DNA of 64,000 nt from Nocardia rhizosphaerihabitans (GTDB lineage: Bacteria; Actinomycetota; Actinomycetes; Mycobacteriales; Mycobacteriaceae): contig NZ_BMNE01000004.1 of assembly GCF_014646295.1 (NCBI RefSeq), forward strand, positions 620,001 through 684,000, written 5' to 3'. The translations under genes and the position numbers were made by a program. Positions 7,010-17,000 of this stretch are shown here, in pieces. Every line of letters starts with the position of its first letter. Within the stretch, counting starts at the first letter, position 1. The notes under the pieces are model-generated. The model saw only the letters and a program-made list of their open reading frames with translations. It was not told where the DNA came from and ran no database searches.

Positions 7010-8653
7010 TCAGGCGTCGGCCATCGAGCGCTGACCGCGCGGCTGGCCGATGTAGGTCGCCTCACGCGGGATCGACACCAGGGTGAGATTGACCCTGGTC
7101 GTTCCGGTCCGCAGCACCACCCGGTTGCCGATCGCGCCCGGCTGGTAGATCTCCAGATCGGGACGCGAAGCGGGCCAGCCGTTCGGATCGCCGGTCAGGT
7201 AGATCGTGGTGACACCGGCGTGCGGAGCGGGCGCCAGCACACCGTCCACCACGGTGGCGGTGAAACCCGCGTCGGACTGGTGTGTTTCGACCGCGATGGT
7301 CAGCCGCTCCGGGTTACCGACGGTGCTCACCAGCTGCTCCCAGGCCTGCGCCCGGTCGGTCCGCACGAGCACCCGCTCGCCGACCGCGAGCGCGCGGAAC
7401 ACCAACTGCTGGGCCAGATACAGCTCGCCCGCCACATACACCGAGGAGATACCGGCACCGATGATCCTGGCGGCGACGCCGTTGCCCTCGTCGTCGGAAC
7501 CGAGCAGCTGACCGCAGCCCGCCGACGGAAGGTGCAGCGCCCCGATGACATCGATCGGGTATTCGGTGGTCGGGACCGTGTCGTCTACGCCGGGCACCGC
7601 GATCGGCAGATGCGCGAGCAGTGCGTCCCGGTGCCTGCCGTTCATCGACACCATGCCCTTGGTCGGCGACTGCTCCGGCAGCTCACGGGCGGTCAAACGC
7701 CATGCGGCGCCGACACTCACGGATTCGGCATCGCTACCGGGACGCAGCCGCACGGCCACCGTCGTGCCGCGCGAGGGTGCGACCCACAGCTGCGCGAGCA
7801 GATCCGAACCGAGCTGCTTGGGATCGACCGCGCTGCCGATATTGACCGTGTTGCCGATCTCGGCGTACTTCCATCGCTGGGTGAGCGTGCGCGGGTCGAG
7901 GCCCGCGGTGATCTGCTGCACGGCTTTACGGATCTCGGGTGCGGTGAGAATACGGGCGCTGCAGTCGGCGTCCTCGAGCGTGCGCATGATCCGCTGGGTC
8001 GCGATAGTGACCGCGCGCGAGGCGCCGTCGGTGCCGCCGCCGCGCCGGGCCGTCGCGTCGGGGCAGGCCACCGCGTCGAAGCTGATCGCGAGCCAGACCG
8101 TGCGATGCGCGGTGGCGGGCAGCGGGCCGAGCAGCGATTCGTAGATCGCGCCCGCGGGCGTGCCGGAGCGGCTGCGGTGGCCGTGGCTGATGATGTCGAT
8201 GCCGCTGAGCAGGATGTCGTGCTGGTTGAGGCAGGCGGCCAGCTCGGGCAGGGGGAGCAGGTGGGAGGCGTGCACGGCGTTGCGGGCGATTCTGGTCAGC
8301 CCGCCCTTGGGCGGCAGCACCTCGACGACGGTGACCACCCGGCTGCCGTCCCAGTACAGGCCGAGCGAACGGCCGTCGGTGTCACGGAAGTCGACGGTGT
8401 CGCCGAGGGTGTAGTCGCGCTTGCTCGCGTAGCGGCGGATCGTGCTCAGCCAGTCGAGGACGGTCCGCTTGCCGACCGGGATCAGCGGCACCAGCGCGAC
8501 GACGACGGCGATGCCGAGCGCGGGGAAGGGACCGAGGCCGCACACCAGCGTGAAGAGCGCTGCGGTCAAGCCGAGAACCTGCGCGATCAGCAGGTGCGGC
8601 AACGTGATGCGACCGAACAGTGGACGCGGACCCGCACCAGTGAACTCGGCCAT
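7010..8653 (-). CDS. eccE: ESX-4 type VII secretion protein EccE
   Basis: A 547-residue membrane component of the type VII secretion core complex. The ATG at 8653 is chosen because GGGGGAGGAACC precedes it directly. Two N-terminal hydrophobic segments (residues ~17-55) are followed by the motif KRTVLDWLSTIRRYASKRDYTLGD and a long soluble region. The end includes IYLTGDPNGWPASRPDLEIYQPG, as in EccE proteins. It is divergent from eccB, sharing an 83-base gap with a 15-base inverted repeat. ESX-4 of M. tuberculosis lacks eccE, but other Mycobacteriales keep one with ESX-4, which fits here. EccE sits at the outer edge of the core complex in the inner membrane. Confidence 0.85.
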   Translation of the reverse strand: MAEFTGAGPRPLFGRITLPHLLIAQVLGLTAALFTLVCGLGPFPALGIAVVVALVPLIPVGKRTVLDWLSTIRRYASKRDYTLGDTVDFRDTDGRSLGLYWDGSRVVTVVEVLPPKGGLTRIARNAVHASHLLPLPELAACLNQHDILLSGIDIISHGHRSRSGTPAGAIYESLLGPLPATAHRTVWLAISFDAVACPDATARRGGGTDGASRAVTIATQRIMRTLEDADCSARILTAPEIRKAVQQITAGLDPRTLTQRWKYAEIGNTVNIGSAVDPKQLGSDLLAQLWVAPSRGTTVAVRLRPGSDAESVSVGAAWRLTARELPEQSPTKGMVSMNGRHRDALLAHLPIAVPGVDDTVPTTEYPIDVIGALHLPSAGCGQLLGSDDEGNGVAARIIGAGISSVYVAGELYLAQQLVFRALAVGERVLVRTDRAQAWEQLVSTVGNPERLTIAVETHQSDAGFTATVVDGVLAPAPHAGVTTIYLTGDPNGWPASRPDLEIYQPGAIGNRVVLRTGTTRVNLTLVSIPREATYIGQPRGQRSMADA

Positions 8654-8654
8654 T

Positions 8655-8736
8655 GGTTCCTCCCCCGAATGTGAACAAGTGCTGCCGGGAACTGTACTGT
8701 GTTGCCCGGACGAGAGCACTGTTCGGGGGAGGAACC
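8655..8736. repeat. 15-base inverted repeat joining eccE and eccB start regions
   Basis: GGTTCCTCCCCCGAA at 8655-8669 and its exact reverse complement at 8722-8736 lie immediately before the ATG codons of the divergent genes eccE and eccB. The match continues imperfectly inwards (AAGTGCT against AGCACT). Each arm contains the ribosome-binding site (GGGGGAGG) of its gene, so both mRNAs begin translation in the same sequence context. The gap presumably also holds two divergent promoters. Confidence 0.8.
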
Positions 8737-10227
8737 ATGCCTTCAAAACCCACTACACGCTGGCAGGTCAGCGGTTACCGCTTCCTGGTGCGGCGGATGG
8801 AGCACGCCCTGGTGCGCCGGGACGTGCGCATGCTGCACGATCCGATGCGCGCCCAGACCCGTGCGTACGCCGTCGGTTTGGTGCTCGGCCTGGTCGTCCT
8901 GGCGGGTTGCGGCATCCTCGCGTTGCTGCGTCCGCAGGACAAGATCGGCGACAACAAGATCCTGATCGGCAAGGAGTCCGGTGGCGTCTACGTCGTCATC
9001 GAGAATGTCGTGCACCCCGCGCTGAACCTGGCCTCGGCCCGCCTGGCTGCCGGTGAGGCGTCGAAAGCGGTGATCGTCAAGGAATCCGAGCTCGGCAAGA
9101 AGCCGCGCGGTCAGCTGATCGGCATCCCCGGTGCGCCGTCGTCGATCATGTACGACAAGGACGGCAAGGGCAGGCAGTGGTCGGTGTGCGACCAGCTCAA
9201 GGCCGACGGCAGCAAGGACCTGACCACCTCGGTCCTGGCCGGCTCGCCCGATCTCGGCTCGAAGGCTTCGGTACTGGACGCGAGCAAGGCCCTGCTGGTG
9301 CAGGGCAAGGACTCTGCATACCTTGTCTACGAGGGCAAACGAGCCAGGGTGAACCTGACCGATCCCGCCGTCACCAAGGCGCTCGGAATCGTCGGCGAGA
9401 CACCGCGACCCATCGGTGAGGGCCTGCTCAACGCGATCCCCGAGGTGCTGCCGATCATCTCGCCGACCATCGACAACCCGGGCGGCACCCCGTCCTACAG
9501 CGTCAGCGGGCACAAGATCGGTGACGTCGTCCAGGTGTTCAACGCGGCGAACCAGGACTACGTGGTGTTGCAGGACGGGCTCCAGCCGGTCACCGCGCTG
9601 ACCGCCCAGATCATCCGGAACTCCTACAACACCAACATGACCGGAACGACCATCCAGTCGACCGAGCACACCTTCGCCAACGTCTCCAGCGCGTTGAAGG
9701 TGGGGTCGTACCCGAAGGACCGACCGACCCTGGTCACGGCCAAGGATCAGCCCGTCAGCTGCCTGACCTGGAAGCCGATCGCCGGCGCCACCGACAATGC
9801 CGACGGCACCGCCAGGGCCGAGCTCTCCGTGCTCACCGGTATAGCGCTGCCCATCCCGGACAATGCCAAGCTGGTAAACCTGGCCCAGGCCGACGGGTCC
9901 AAGGCCAACGCCGACTCCGTCTACATCCCGCCCGCCTCCGGTGCCTACGTCCAGACCACCGGCATCGAACCCGACAGCCGCCGCAAGGACAGCCTGTTCT
10001 ACATCGCCGACACCGGTGTTCGTTTCGGCATCAAGAACGCCGACGCGGTCAAGGCCCTCGGGCTGGAGAAGGTGAAGGCCGAACCCGCGCCGTGGCCGAT
10101 CGTCGGCCTGCTCGCGGGCGGACCGAGCCTCGGCCGCGAGGACGCGATGGTCGCGCACGACGGCATCGCTCCCGACCCGTCGCCGGCCAAGCAGCCTGTC
10201 GCGACCGTCAACCCCGCCGCCAACTAG
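8737..10227 (+). CDS. eccB: ESX-4 type VII secretion protein EccB
   Basis: A 496-residue single-pass membrane protein of the ESX core complex. The start is fixed by GGGGGAGGAACC before the ATG at 8737. The N-terminus carries the EccB hallmark WQVSGYRFLVRRMEHALVRR followed by one membrane segment (residues ~46-66, GLVLGLVVLAGCGILALL). The rest is a large periplasmic domain with repeated beta-rich units and conserved cysteines (SVCDQLK, SCLTWKP). EccB proteins link the core complex to the periplasm. The stop overlaps the stop of the convergent K+ channel gene in a CTAG. Confidence 0.95.
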   Translation: MPSKPTTRWQVSGYRFLVRRMEHALVRRDVRMLHDPMRAQTRAYAVGLVLGLVVLAGCGILALLRPQDKIGDNKILIGKESGGVYVVIENVVHPALNLASARLAAGEASKAVIVKESELGKKPRGQLIGIPGAPSSIMYDKDGKGRQWSVCDQLKADGSKDLTTSVLAGSPDLGSKASVLDASKALLVQGKDSAYLVYEGKRARVNLTDPAVTKALGIVGETPRPIGEGLLNAIPEVLPIISPTIDNPGGTPSYSVSGHKIGDVVQVFNAANQDYVVLQDGLQPVTALTAQIIRNSYNTNMTGTTIQSTEHTFANVSSALKVGSYPKDRPTLVTAKDQPVSCLTWKPIAGATDNADGTARAELSVLTGIALPIPDNAKLVNLAQADGSKANADSVYIPPASGAYVQTTGIEPDSRRKDSLFYIADTGVRFGIKNADAVKALGLEKVKAEPAPWPIVGLLAGGPSLGREDAMVAHDGIAPDPSPAKQPVATVNPAAN

Positions 10228-10982
10228 CCGGGCGGAGCCTGCGACCGCTCGCGGAGTTCGGCCACCTCGGAGCGCAGCGAACGGACCTCGTCGACCAGTT
10301 CGGCGAGGGTCCGCTCGGCGCGGTCGGTCGCGTCGTCGACCGTCTTGAGCTGTTCGACGACCCAACTGGTCATCGTGCCGATGGCGAACGAGATCAGGCC
10401 GATGCCGAGGGTCATCAGGACCAGCGACACCAGCCTGCCCTCGGTGGTCACCGGGTAGACGTCGCCGTAGCCGACGGTCGTCACCGAGACAGCCGACCAC
10501 CACAGGGCGTCGCCGAAGGTCTTGATCTTGCTCTCGGGTGCGCCGTACTCGGCGTCGAAGAAGGCCAGGCTCGACAGCAGCAGGATCAGCAGCGAGCTGC
10601 TGGCGACGAAGGTGACCAGCCGGGTGCGTGGTTTCGTCGCCCGGTTGAGGGTGTCGAGCAGCAGCAGCGCGGCGCGCACCAGGCGCAGCGGGCGAAACGG
10701 CGGCACCAGCACGACGAGCAGGTCCAGCGGATGCTTGCGGACGAACCGCACGCGATCGGTGGACAAGCGCAGCCGGACCGCGAAGTCCACCGCGAAGACC
10801 GCCCAGATGCCGATATCGGCCCACAGCAGACCGGAATCCAGCGTCGGCGAGGCGTCGGTGTCGAGCACCCGCCAGGAGTACAGCAGCAGGAACAGCACGG
10901 CCAGCACCATCAGCGGAAGGTTGGTCGCGCGTTCCCACCGCTGCCTGCGGGTCGGCGGGCGGTCAGTGGTCAACGGATCCAT
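10224..10982 (-). CDS. Potassium channel protein (ion_trans_2 type)
   Basis: A 252-residue membrane protein with several membrane segments: a voltage-sensor-like N-terminal part (LPLMVLAVLFLLLYSWRVL, then basic segments around PFRPLRLVRAALLLLD) and a pore loop with the K+ selectivity filter TVGYGD (residues ~169-174) before the last helix. The C-terminus is a charged helix (AERTLAELVDEVRSLRSEVAELRE) that looks like a coiled coil for tetramer assembly. The start at 10982 is the first ATG giving the membrane domain. It lies 53 bases behind mycP on the same strand, so it may belong to the eccD-mycP transcript. It interrupts the eccB-mycP adjacency seen in M. tuberculosis. Confidence 0.88.
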   Translation of the reverse strand: MDPLTTDRPPTRRQRWERATNLPLMVLAVLFLLLYSWRVLDTDASPTLDSGLLWADIGIWAVFAVDFAVRLRLSTDRVRFVRKHPLDLLVVLVPPFRPLRLVRAALLLLDTLNRATKPRTRLVTFVASSSLLILLLSSLAFFDAEYGAPESKIKTFGDALWWSAVSVTTVGYGDVYPVTTEGRLVSLVLMTLGIGLISFAIGTMTSWVVEQLKTVDDATDRAERTLAELVDEVRSLRSEVAELRERSQAPPG

Positions 10983-11035
10983 GCGGCTACCTGGTTCGGC
11001 GGGTCGGTACCCGAGGACGGTACCGCCCCGCGAAC

Positions 11036-12436
11036 TCAGGTGTCTTCGCGTACTCCGAAACGGCGACGGATCGGGTACGAGGCGAGCATGCCGAGCACGA
11101 ACAGCAGGCCGACAGTGCCCGCGCCGATCAACCCCACGTTCCGGGCGGTGTTGTCCGGCGCCGGCGTCGGCGCGGGCACCGCGAGCTGCATCTGCTTGGC
11201 CGGTGACGGCCGCTTGGGCGGCAGCGAGCCGGTGACCTCGGCGGTGAGCGCGGCGATCGGATCGACGCTGCCGTAGCCGATGTACTGATTCCAGCCCTCG
11301 GCGGGCGCGTGCGCTGTCGCCTGGACCCGCTTCATCACCTCTTTGGCGCTGAGCTCGGGGAAGCGCGCACGGACCAGCGCGACCACCCCGGACACCAGCG
11401 GCGTCGCGAAACTCGTTCCGCTGATCGCGGCGGTCGCGCCCTGCTGATTGACCGTCCCGGTCGCGGTTCCGGCGCCGCGCGGGCTCAGCGAGGTCATGTT
11501 CTCGCCGGGCGCCGCGACACTGAGCCACGGTCCGGCGACCGTGAACTTCGACGGTGCGCCGTTCGCGTCGATCGAGCCGACGGCGAGCGCGTAGTCGTCC
11601 CAGCGGGCCGGGCTGACCATCATCGAGGTCTTGGTCCACGGGTCGGCGTTGGGTTCGAGCGGGTCGATCACCGTGTTCGCGGTCTTGCAGGTATCCGAAT
11701 TACCCGCGGCGACAACAGGAACCGCGTTCTTGACTTCGACCGCGTACTGCAGCGCCGCGCCGACGGCACTGTCGTTGACGTTCTTGTTGGTGCCGCACCA
11801 CACCTCGGAGACATTGATGACGCTCGCGCCCATATCGGCGGCGCGCCGGATGGCCGAGGCCATGGTGTTCAGGTTGCCGTATCCGTCGGGCAGGTCCTCG
11901 GGAGCCTTGTTCCGATTGGCCCCCTCCTTCTGATACATCTTGCTGGTCTGCCGGATGGTGAGGATGCGTGCCTCGGGCGCGACGCCGGCGAAACCCTGTC
12001 CTGGAATCTGGGTCGCCGCGATCAACCCGGCCACGAACGTGCCGTGCGCATCGCAATCCTCCGCGCCGTCACCGGAATTGGCGACGAAGTCACCGCCGGC
12101 GATCATGTCGGGCAACCGGTCGTGCCTGCTCACTCCGGTGTCGATCACCGCGATCAGTTGGCCTGCGCCGCGGGAGAATTCCCAGGCACGGGCCAGATCG
12201 AGCGATCGCTGCGCCTCCGGGACAGCGGCGCCGTCGCCACCGGTCGCCACGGTGGTGCACACCGCGTTCGACCCGACTTCGGTCTTCTCCGGCGGCGCGG
12301 CCGGATCACCGGCGGGCAGGTTCGCCGGATCGGCCGCGGGCGGGCGCTCGGCCGAAGCCGGTGCGGCCCCGAGCCCGAACGACGCGCCGACACCGAGCGC
12401 CACGGCCGCCGCCGCGACGCGCAGGCTCGCGTTCAC
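11036..12436 (-). CDS. mycP: Mycosin, ESX-4 subtilisin-like serine protease
   Basis: A 466-residue membrane-anchored subtilase of the type VII secretion complex. N-terminal signal peptide (residues 1-29, ending AAPASA). Catalytic triad: Asp99 (AVIDTGVSRH), His131 (CDAHGTFVAG) and Ser342 (ISGTSFATPLVSG). The C-terminal anchor around VGLIGAGTVGLLFVLGMLA is followed by a short basic tail. Cys60 and several loop cysteines fit the mycosin disulfides. The GTG at 12436 overlaps the TGA of eccD by four bases, indicating coupled translation. Mycosins stabilise the ESX complex and cleave selected substrates. Confidence 0.95.
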   Translation of the reverse strand: MNASLRVAAAAVALGVGASFGLGAAPASAERPPAADPANLPAGDPAAPPEKTEVGSNAVCTTVATGGDGAAVPEAQRSLDLARAWEFSRGAGQLIAVIDTGVSRHDRLPDMIAGGDFVANSGDGAEDCDAHGTFVAGLIAATQIPGQGFAGVAPEARILTIRQTSKMYQKEGANRNKAPEDLPDGYGNLNTMASAIRRAADMGASVINVSEVWCGTNKNVNDSAVGAALQYAVEVKNAVPVVAAGNSDTCKTANTVIDPLEPNADPWTKTSMMVSPARWDDYALAVGSIDANGAPSKFTVAGPWLSVAAPGENMTSLSPRGAGTATGTVNQQGATAAISGTSFATPLVSGVVALVRARFPELSAKEVMKRVQATAHAPAEGWNQYIGYGSVDPIAALTAEVTGSLPPKRPSPAKQMQLAVPAPTPAPDNTARNVGLIGAGTVGLLFVLGMLASYPIRRRFGVREDT

Positions 12437-13899
12437 AGCCCGCGGACGAGGGAGTAGAGCTCGGCGACCCAGAACACCAGCGGCAGCACCGCGGCGACGA
12501 ACGCGTACTCGAGCAGTTCGACAGCCCGGCGCATCGGCGGTGTGGCCGACTGGTTCGGCACGATCAGGCCGATCACCAGCGCGGCGATCAGGATGGCCAG
12601 CGCGGCACCGAAAACCACCAGCGGCTGGCGCATTTCGAGCGAGACACCGATCAGCATGAGCAGCACGATCGCCGCGCCGCCCGCGATCAGCACGATGGCC
12701 TGCTCGGCGCCGGCGTAGGTACGGCTGCGGAACATCAGCACGACCGCGCAGACCAGCGCGAGCGCGATGCCGGGCCAGTAGGCGTCGTCGGCGCCCGCGT
12801 CGACCGCGAGCAGCGCGCCGACGACGGTGACCAGCGTGGTCGCGGTGACCAGGCCGGCGAGGTAGTTGCGGGCCCGCTCCGACCTGGCGCGCAGCGCGTC
12901 GAGGGTCGGCAGGGCGCGGTGGTCGTCCGGGTCGTCCTCGGTCGGGTCGATCGGGGTGCCGGGGGAGGGGACCGGCGGCAGCGGCAGCTTCGCCAGCAGC
13001 ATGGACACGCGCGGCGACAGCGACAGCCCGGCCAGCGCGATCGCGGCGACGGCCGCGCCGATGGCCTTGATCGGCTGATCGGTGAGCAGCCCGACGATCG
13101 CCGCGGGAATGACGAACACCGATGCCGTTGCCGCGCCGATGAACAGGGCGAGACCGACACCGGTGACGCGCCAGGCCAGCACCGCGGTCGCGCCGAACAG
13201 CGTCGAACCGAGCAGCAGATGGGCCCAGCCGTAATGGTCGGGGACGAGCAGCATGCCGCCGGTGAAGGCGGTCGGCAGCGCGCAGCCGCCGAGGACCAGC
13301 GCGGCGGAGGTGTCGCCGTACATGCGGCTGAGCACGGTGCCAGCGACGACACACAGGATGGCGACGAACAGCGCGAGCGAACCGGTCACCCAGAACGGCA
13401 ACGCATCCGGCGCGGCGAGCAGGCCGAAGCAGCCGACCAGCATCGTGATCGCGGCGAGCACCGAACCGGTGATGCGGGCCGTCTTCGGCGTCCAGCTCCG
13501 GTAGTGCTCGGCGTCGGCGATCGCGACGTTGTACATGATGTCGTCGAACAGCGGCGTCGGCGCGGTGTGCGAGGCGCTCTCCAGCATGAGGAGTTCGCCG
13601 TCGCGCACGCCGTGCTCACCGAGGCTGAGCGAGTTCGAGAAGGGGGGATGACCGATCCGGGCGAGCACCCATTCGGCAGGCTCGTAGCGCTCGCCGTCGT
13701 TGTCGAAATCGTTGGACCGGCTGTGCTGGGCGACCATGTCGACCACGCTCGGAATGACGAGCGCGACCGGCACATCGACCGGAATCGCCATGTCGACCTG
13801 CGTGTGCTTGGCCAGAATCGTCACCCTGGCCAGGTCCGGTGCGCGAACGATGCCGCGCGCGGAATCCTCCTCAAGATGATCGAGTCGCGCGTGCGTCAA
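12433..13899 (-). CDS. eccD: ESX-4 type VII secretion membrane protein EccD
   Basis: A 488-residue protein with an N-terminal ubiquitin-like domain (about residues 20-115, LARVTILAKHTQVDMAIPVDVPV onward) followed by about eleven membrane segments. This is the layout of EccD, which forms the central membrane raft of the ESX pore. It starts at a TTG (13899) preceded by GGGGGAG, the only start that includes the whole ubiquitin-like domain. A proline-rich acidic loop (PPVPSPGTPIDPTEDDPDD) splits the membrane segments. The stop overlaps the mycP GTG (GTGA). It is divergent from eccC with a 185-base promoter region between them. Confidence 0.93.
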   Translation of the reverse strand: MTHARLDHLEEDSARGIVRAPDLARVTILAKHTQVDMAIPVDVPVALVIPSVVDMVAQHSRSNDFDNDGERYEPAEWVLARIGHPPFSNSLSLGEHGVRDGELLMLESASHTAPTPLFDDIMYNVAIADAEHYRSWTPKTARITGSVLAAITMLVGCFGLLAAPDALPFWVTGSLALFVAILCVVAGTVLSRMYGDTSAALVLGGCALPTAFTGGMLLVPDHYGWAHLLLGSTLFGATAVLAWRVTGVGLALFIGAATASVFVIPAAIVGLLTDQPIKAIGAAVAAIALAGLSLSPRVSMLLAKLPLPPVPSPGTPIDPTEDDPDDHRALPTLDALRARSERARNYLAGLVTATTLVTVVGALLAVDAGADDAYWPGIALALVCAVVLMFRSRTYAGAEQAIVLIAGGAAIVLLMLIGVSLEMRQPLVVFGAALAILIAALVIGLIVPNQSATPPMRRAVELLEYAFVAAVLPLVFWVAELYSLVRGL

Positions 13900-14084
13900 A
13901 ACTCCCCCAACTCCGTCTCTACCTCGTGTTTCCGCTCGATCGCTCAGACGATCGACAGTTTGCGGAACTCACCGTTCGGACAGCAGAATGCCTGACGAAC
14001 CATACGACATGTCGGCCGCGACCTCTACACTGAGCCCGTCGCGAGGACAGACAGCGAGTAGTCAAGCAGGGGGAGTCTTCGACC

Positions 14085-17000
14085 ATGAGCACAGTCAGGT
14101 TCCAGCGCCGTGCCCGGCGCGAGATGCCGCGCACGCCCGGTGGCGAGGTCACCCTGCAGCCGCCGCCCGAGATCCCCCGGATCACACCGGGAAACCTGCT
14201 GATGAAGCTGATGCCCGTCGTCATGGTGGTCGGCATGGTCGGCATGATGGCGCTGATGTTCACGCAGGGTGGCGACATGCTCCGCAACCCGATGTCGATG
14301 ATGTTCCCGCTGATGATGATCATGTCGATGGTCACCATGTTCGGCCAGGGAAGTGGCAAGGGCGCCAAGGCCGCCGAGGCCAACGAGGACCGCAAGGACT
14401 ACCTGCGCTACCTCGACCAGGTCCGCAAGGACGTCGACGAGACCGCCAAACAGCAACGCGCCGCCGTCGAGTGGAGCCACCCCGAGCCCGGCCTGATCTG
14501 GATGCTCGCGGGCACCAGCCGCATGTGGGAGCGCCGCTCCGGTGACAAGGACTTCTGCCACGCCCGCATCGGCCTCGGCGGTCAGCGCCTGGCCACCCGC
14601 CTGGTCGCCCCCGAGACCGGCCCGGTCGAGGAACTGGAACCGATCGCCGCGGTCTCCCTGCGCCGCTTCGTCCGCGCCCACTCCACCGTCCCCGACCTGC
14701 CCACCGCGATCGCGGTCAAGGGTTTCGGCACCATCGCCCTCGACGGCGACCGCGCCCAGGCACGCGACATGACCCGCGCGATGCTGTTGCAGCTGTGCAT
14801 GTTCCAGGCGCCCGACCAGGTGCTCGTCGCGGTGGTCTGCGGCCCCGACACCGCGCGCGAGTGGGAGTGGACCAAGTGGCTCCCGCACACCCAGCACCCC
14901 GAGGTCTCCGACGGCATCGGCACCCAGCGCATGTTCTACGGCTCCATCCGCGAAGCACTGAGCAGCCTGCACCCGCTGCTGGGCAACCGCGTGCGCTACT
15001 CGCGTAACCAGCCCAACAACCCGAACCTGGTGCACGTGGTGATCGTCGTCGACGGCGGCCTGCTCGAGGCCGAGGACGACCAGCTGCGCGAGTCCGGCTT
15101 CGAAGGCGTCACCATCATCGACCTGTGCAATTACGCACCGCGCCTTGCCGTTTCGCGTGGCATCAAGATGGTCGTCGAGGACGGCGAATGCCTCGGCCGC
15201 GGCGCCACCGGCAACCAGGAACGCTTCGCCACCATCGACCGTGTCAGCGCCGAGCAGGCCCAGCAGGCCGCCCGCCGCCTCGCCCCCTACCGCGCCGCCA
15301 CCCAGCGCAGCAGCGATGTCGAAACCGACGACAACGAGACCATCTCCACCTGGTCGCAGCTGATGAGCCTGGGCGACATCGGCAACTTCAACCCCGCCAG
15401 CGCCTGGCGCCCCCGCTACGGCCGCGAACGGCTGCGCGTCCCCTTCGGTGTCGGCGCCGACGGCAACCCGGTCGAACTCGACATCAAGGAAGCCGCCGAG
15501 AACGGCATGGGCCCGCACGGGCTGTGCATCGGCGCAACCGGTTCCGGTAAGTCCGAGTTCCTGCGCACCCTCGTGCTCAGCCTGCTCGCCACCCACTCGC
15601 CCGACCAGCTCAACCTGGTCCTGGTCGACTTCAAGGGTGGCGCGACCTTCCTCGGCCTCGACGGCGTCCCGCACGTCGCGGCCGTCATCACCAACCTCGA
15701 AGACGAAGCCGACCTCGTCGACCGTATGAAAGACGCGCTGGCAGGCGAGATGAACCGCCGCCAGGAAGTCCTGCGCCAGGCAGGCAACTTCGCCAACGTC
15801 TCCGAATACGAGAAGGCCCGCGCCGCAGGAGCCGACCTCGACCCGCTGCCCGCGCTGTTCGTCGTGCTCGACGAGTTCTCCGAACTCCTCACCCAGCACC
15901 CCGATTTCGCCGAACTGTTCGTGATGATCGGCCGCCTCGGCCGCTCGCTGCACGTCCACCTTCTGCTCGCCTCGCAGCGCCTGGAAGAGGGCAAGCTCAA
16001 GGGCCTGGAATCCCACCTGTCCTACCGCATCGGCCTGAAGACCTTCTCCGCCAACGAGTCCCGCCAGGTCCTCGGCGTCCCCGACGCCTACAACCTCCCG
16101 AACTCTCCCGGCGGCGGCTACCTCAAGGCAGACTCCGGCGAGATCCAGCGCTTCCAGGCCTCCTACGTCTCCGGCCCCTACGTCGGCGGCGGCCCGCAGC
16201 GCGAGGTCACCAGCGCAGGCATCGTCGGCGGCGAAATCGACGTCAACGCCCGCCCGTTCAGCGCCAACCACGTCGGCTTCCGCACCTCCGACCGAGTCCC
16301 GGTCCCGGTCGAATCGACCTACGAGCCCGAGTCACCCAGCGACGACGGCGAACAGATGTCGAACCTGAACATGCTGGTATCCCGCATCACCGGCCACGGC
16401 CGCCCCGCCCATGAGATCTGGCTGCCGCCCCTCGACGAGGCCCCGACCCTGGACCAGCTGATCCCGCGCTCGATCATCACGGGCGAGTACTCCGCCGCCG
16501 CCACCCTGCGAGCACCGATCGGCATCGTCGACCGTCCCTATGACCAGCGCCGCGACCCGATGATGCTGGACCTCTCGGGTTCGCGTGGTCACGTCGCGAT
16601 CGTCGGTGGCCCGCAGTCGGGCAAGTCGACGGCCTTGCGTTCACTGGTGATGGCCATGTCGATGACCCACACGGCCGAGCAGGTGCAGTTCTACTGCCTC
16701 GACTTCGGTGGTGGCACCCTGTCCAGCCTGGAAGGACTGCCGCACGTCGGCTCGGTCGCCAACCGGTTGGACCCGGACAAGGTCCGCCGCACGGTCGCCG
16801 AGATGAGCACCCTGGTCCGCCAGCGCGAACAGCGCTTCCACCAGCTGGGCATCGAGTCCATGGTGGAGTACCGCCGCCTGCGCGCGATGGACCCCAACAG
16901 CAGCCCCGCCGCGGCAGGCGCCCACGCCGACCCCTACGGCGACGCCTTCCTCGTCATCGACGGCTTCGGCACGATCCGCCAGGACTACGAGGCACTCGAA

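Noticed and set aside
12437..13354. N-terminal extension of the mycP frame reaching into eccD
   Set aside because: The sequence there is a frame-shifted shadow of eccD. The GTG at 12436 starts a proper signal peptide and overlaps the eccD stop.
14025..16271. Long minus-strand open frame (748 codons) opposite eccC
   Set aside because: It is antisense to a gene with clear motifs, has no recognisable domain and has low-complexity Gly/Ala/Val composition typical of high-GC shadow frames.
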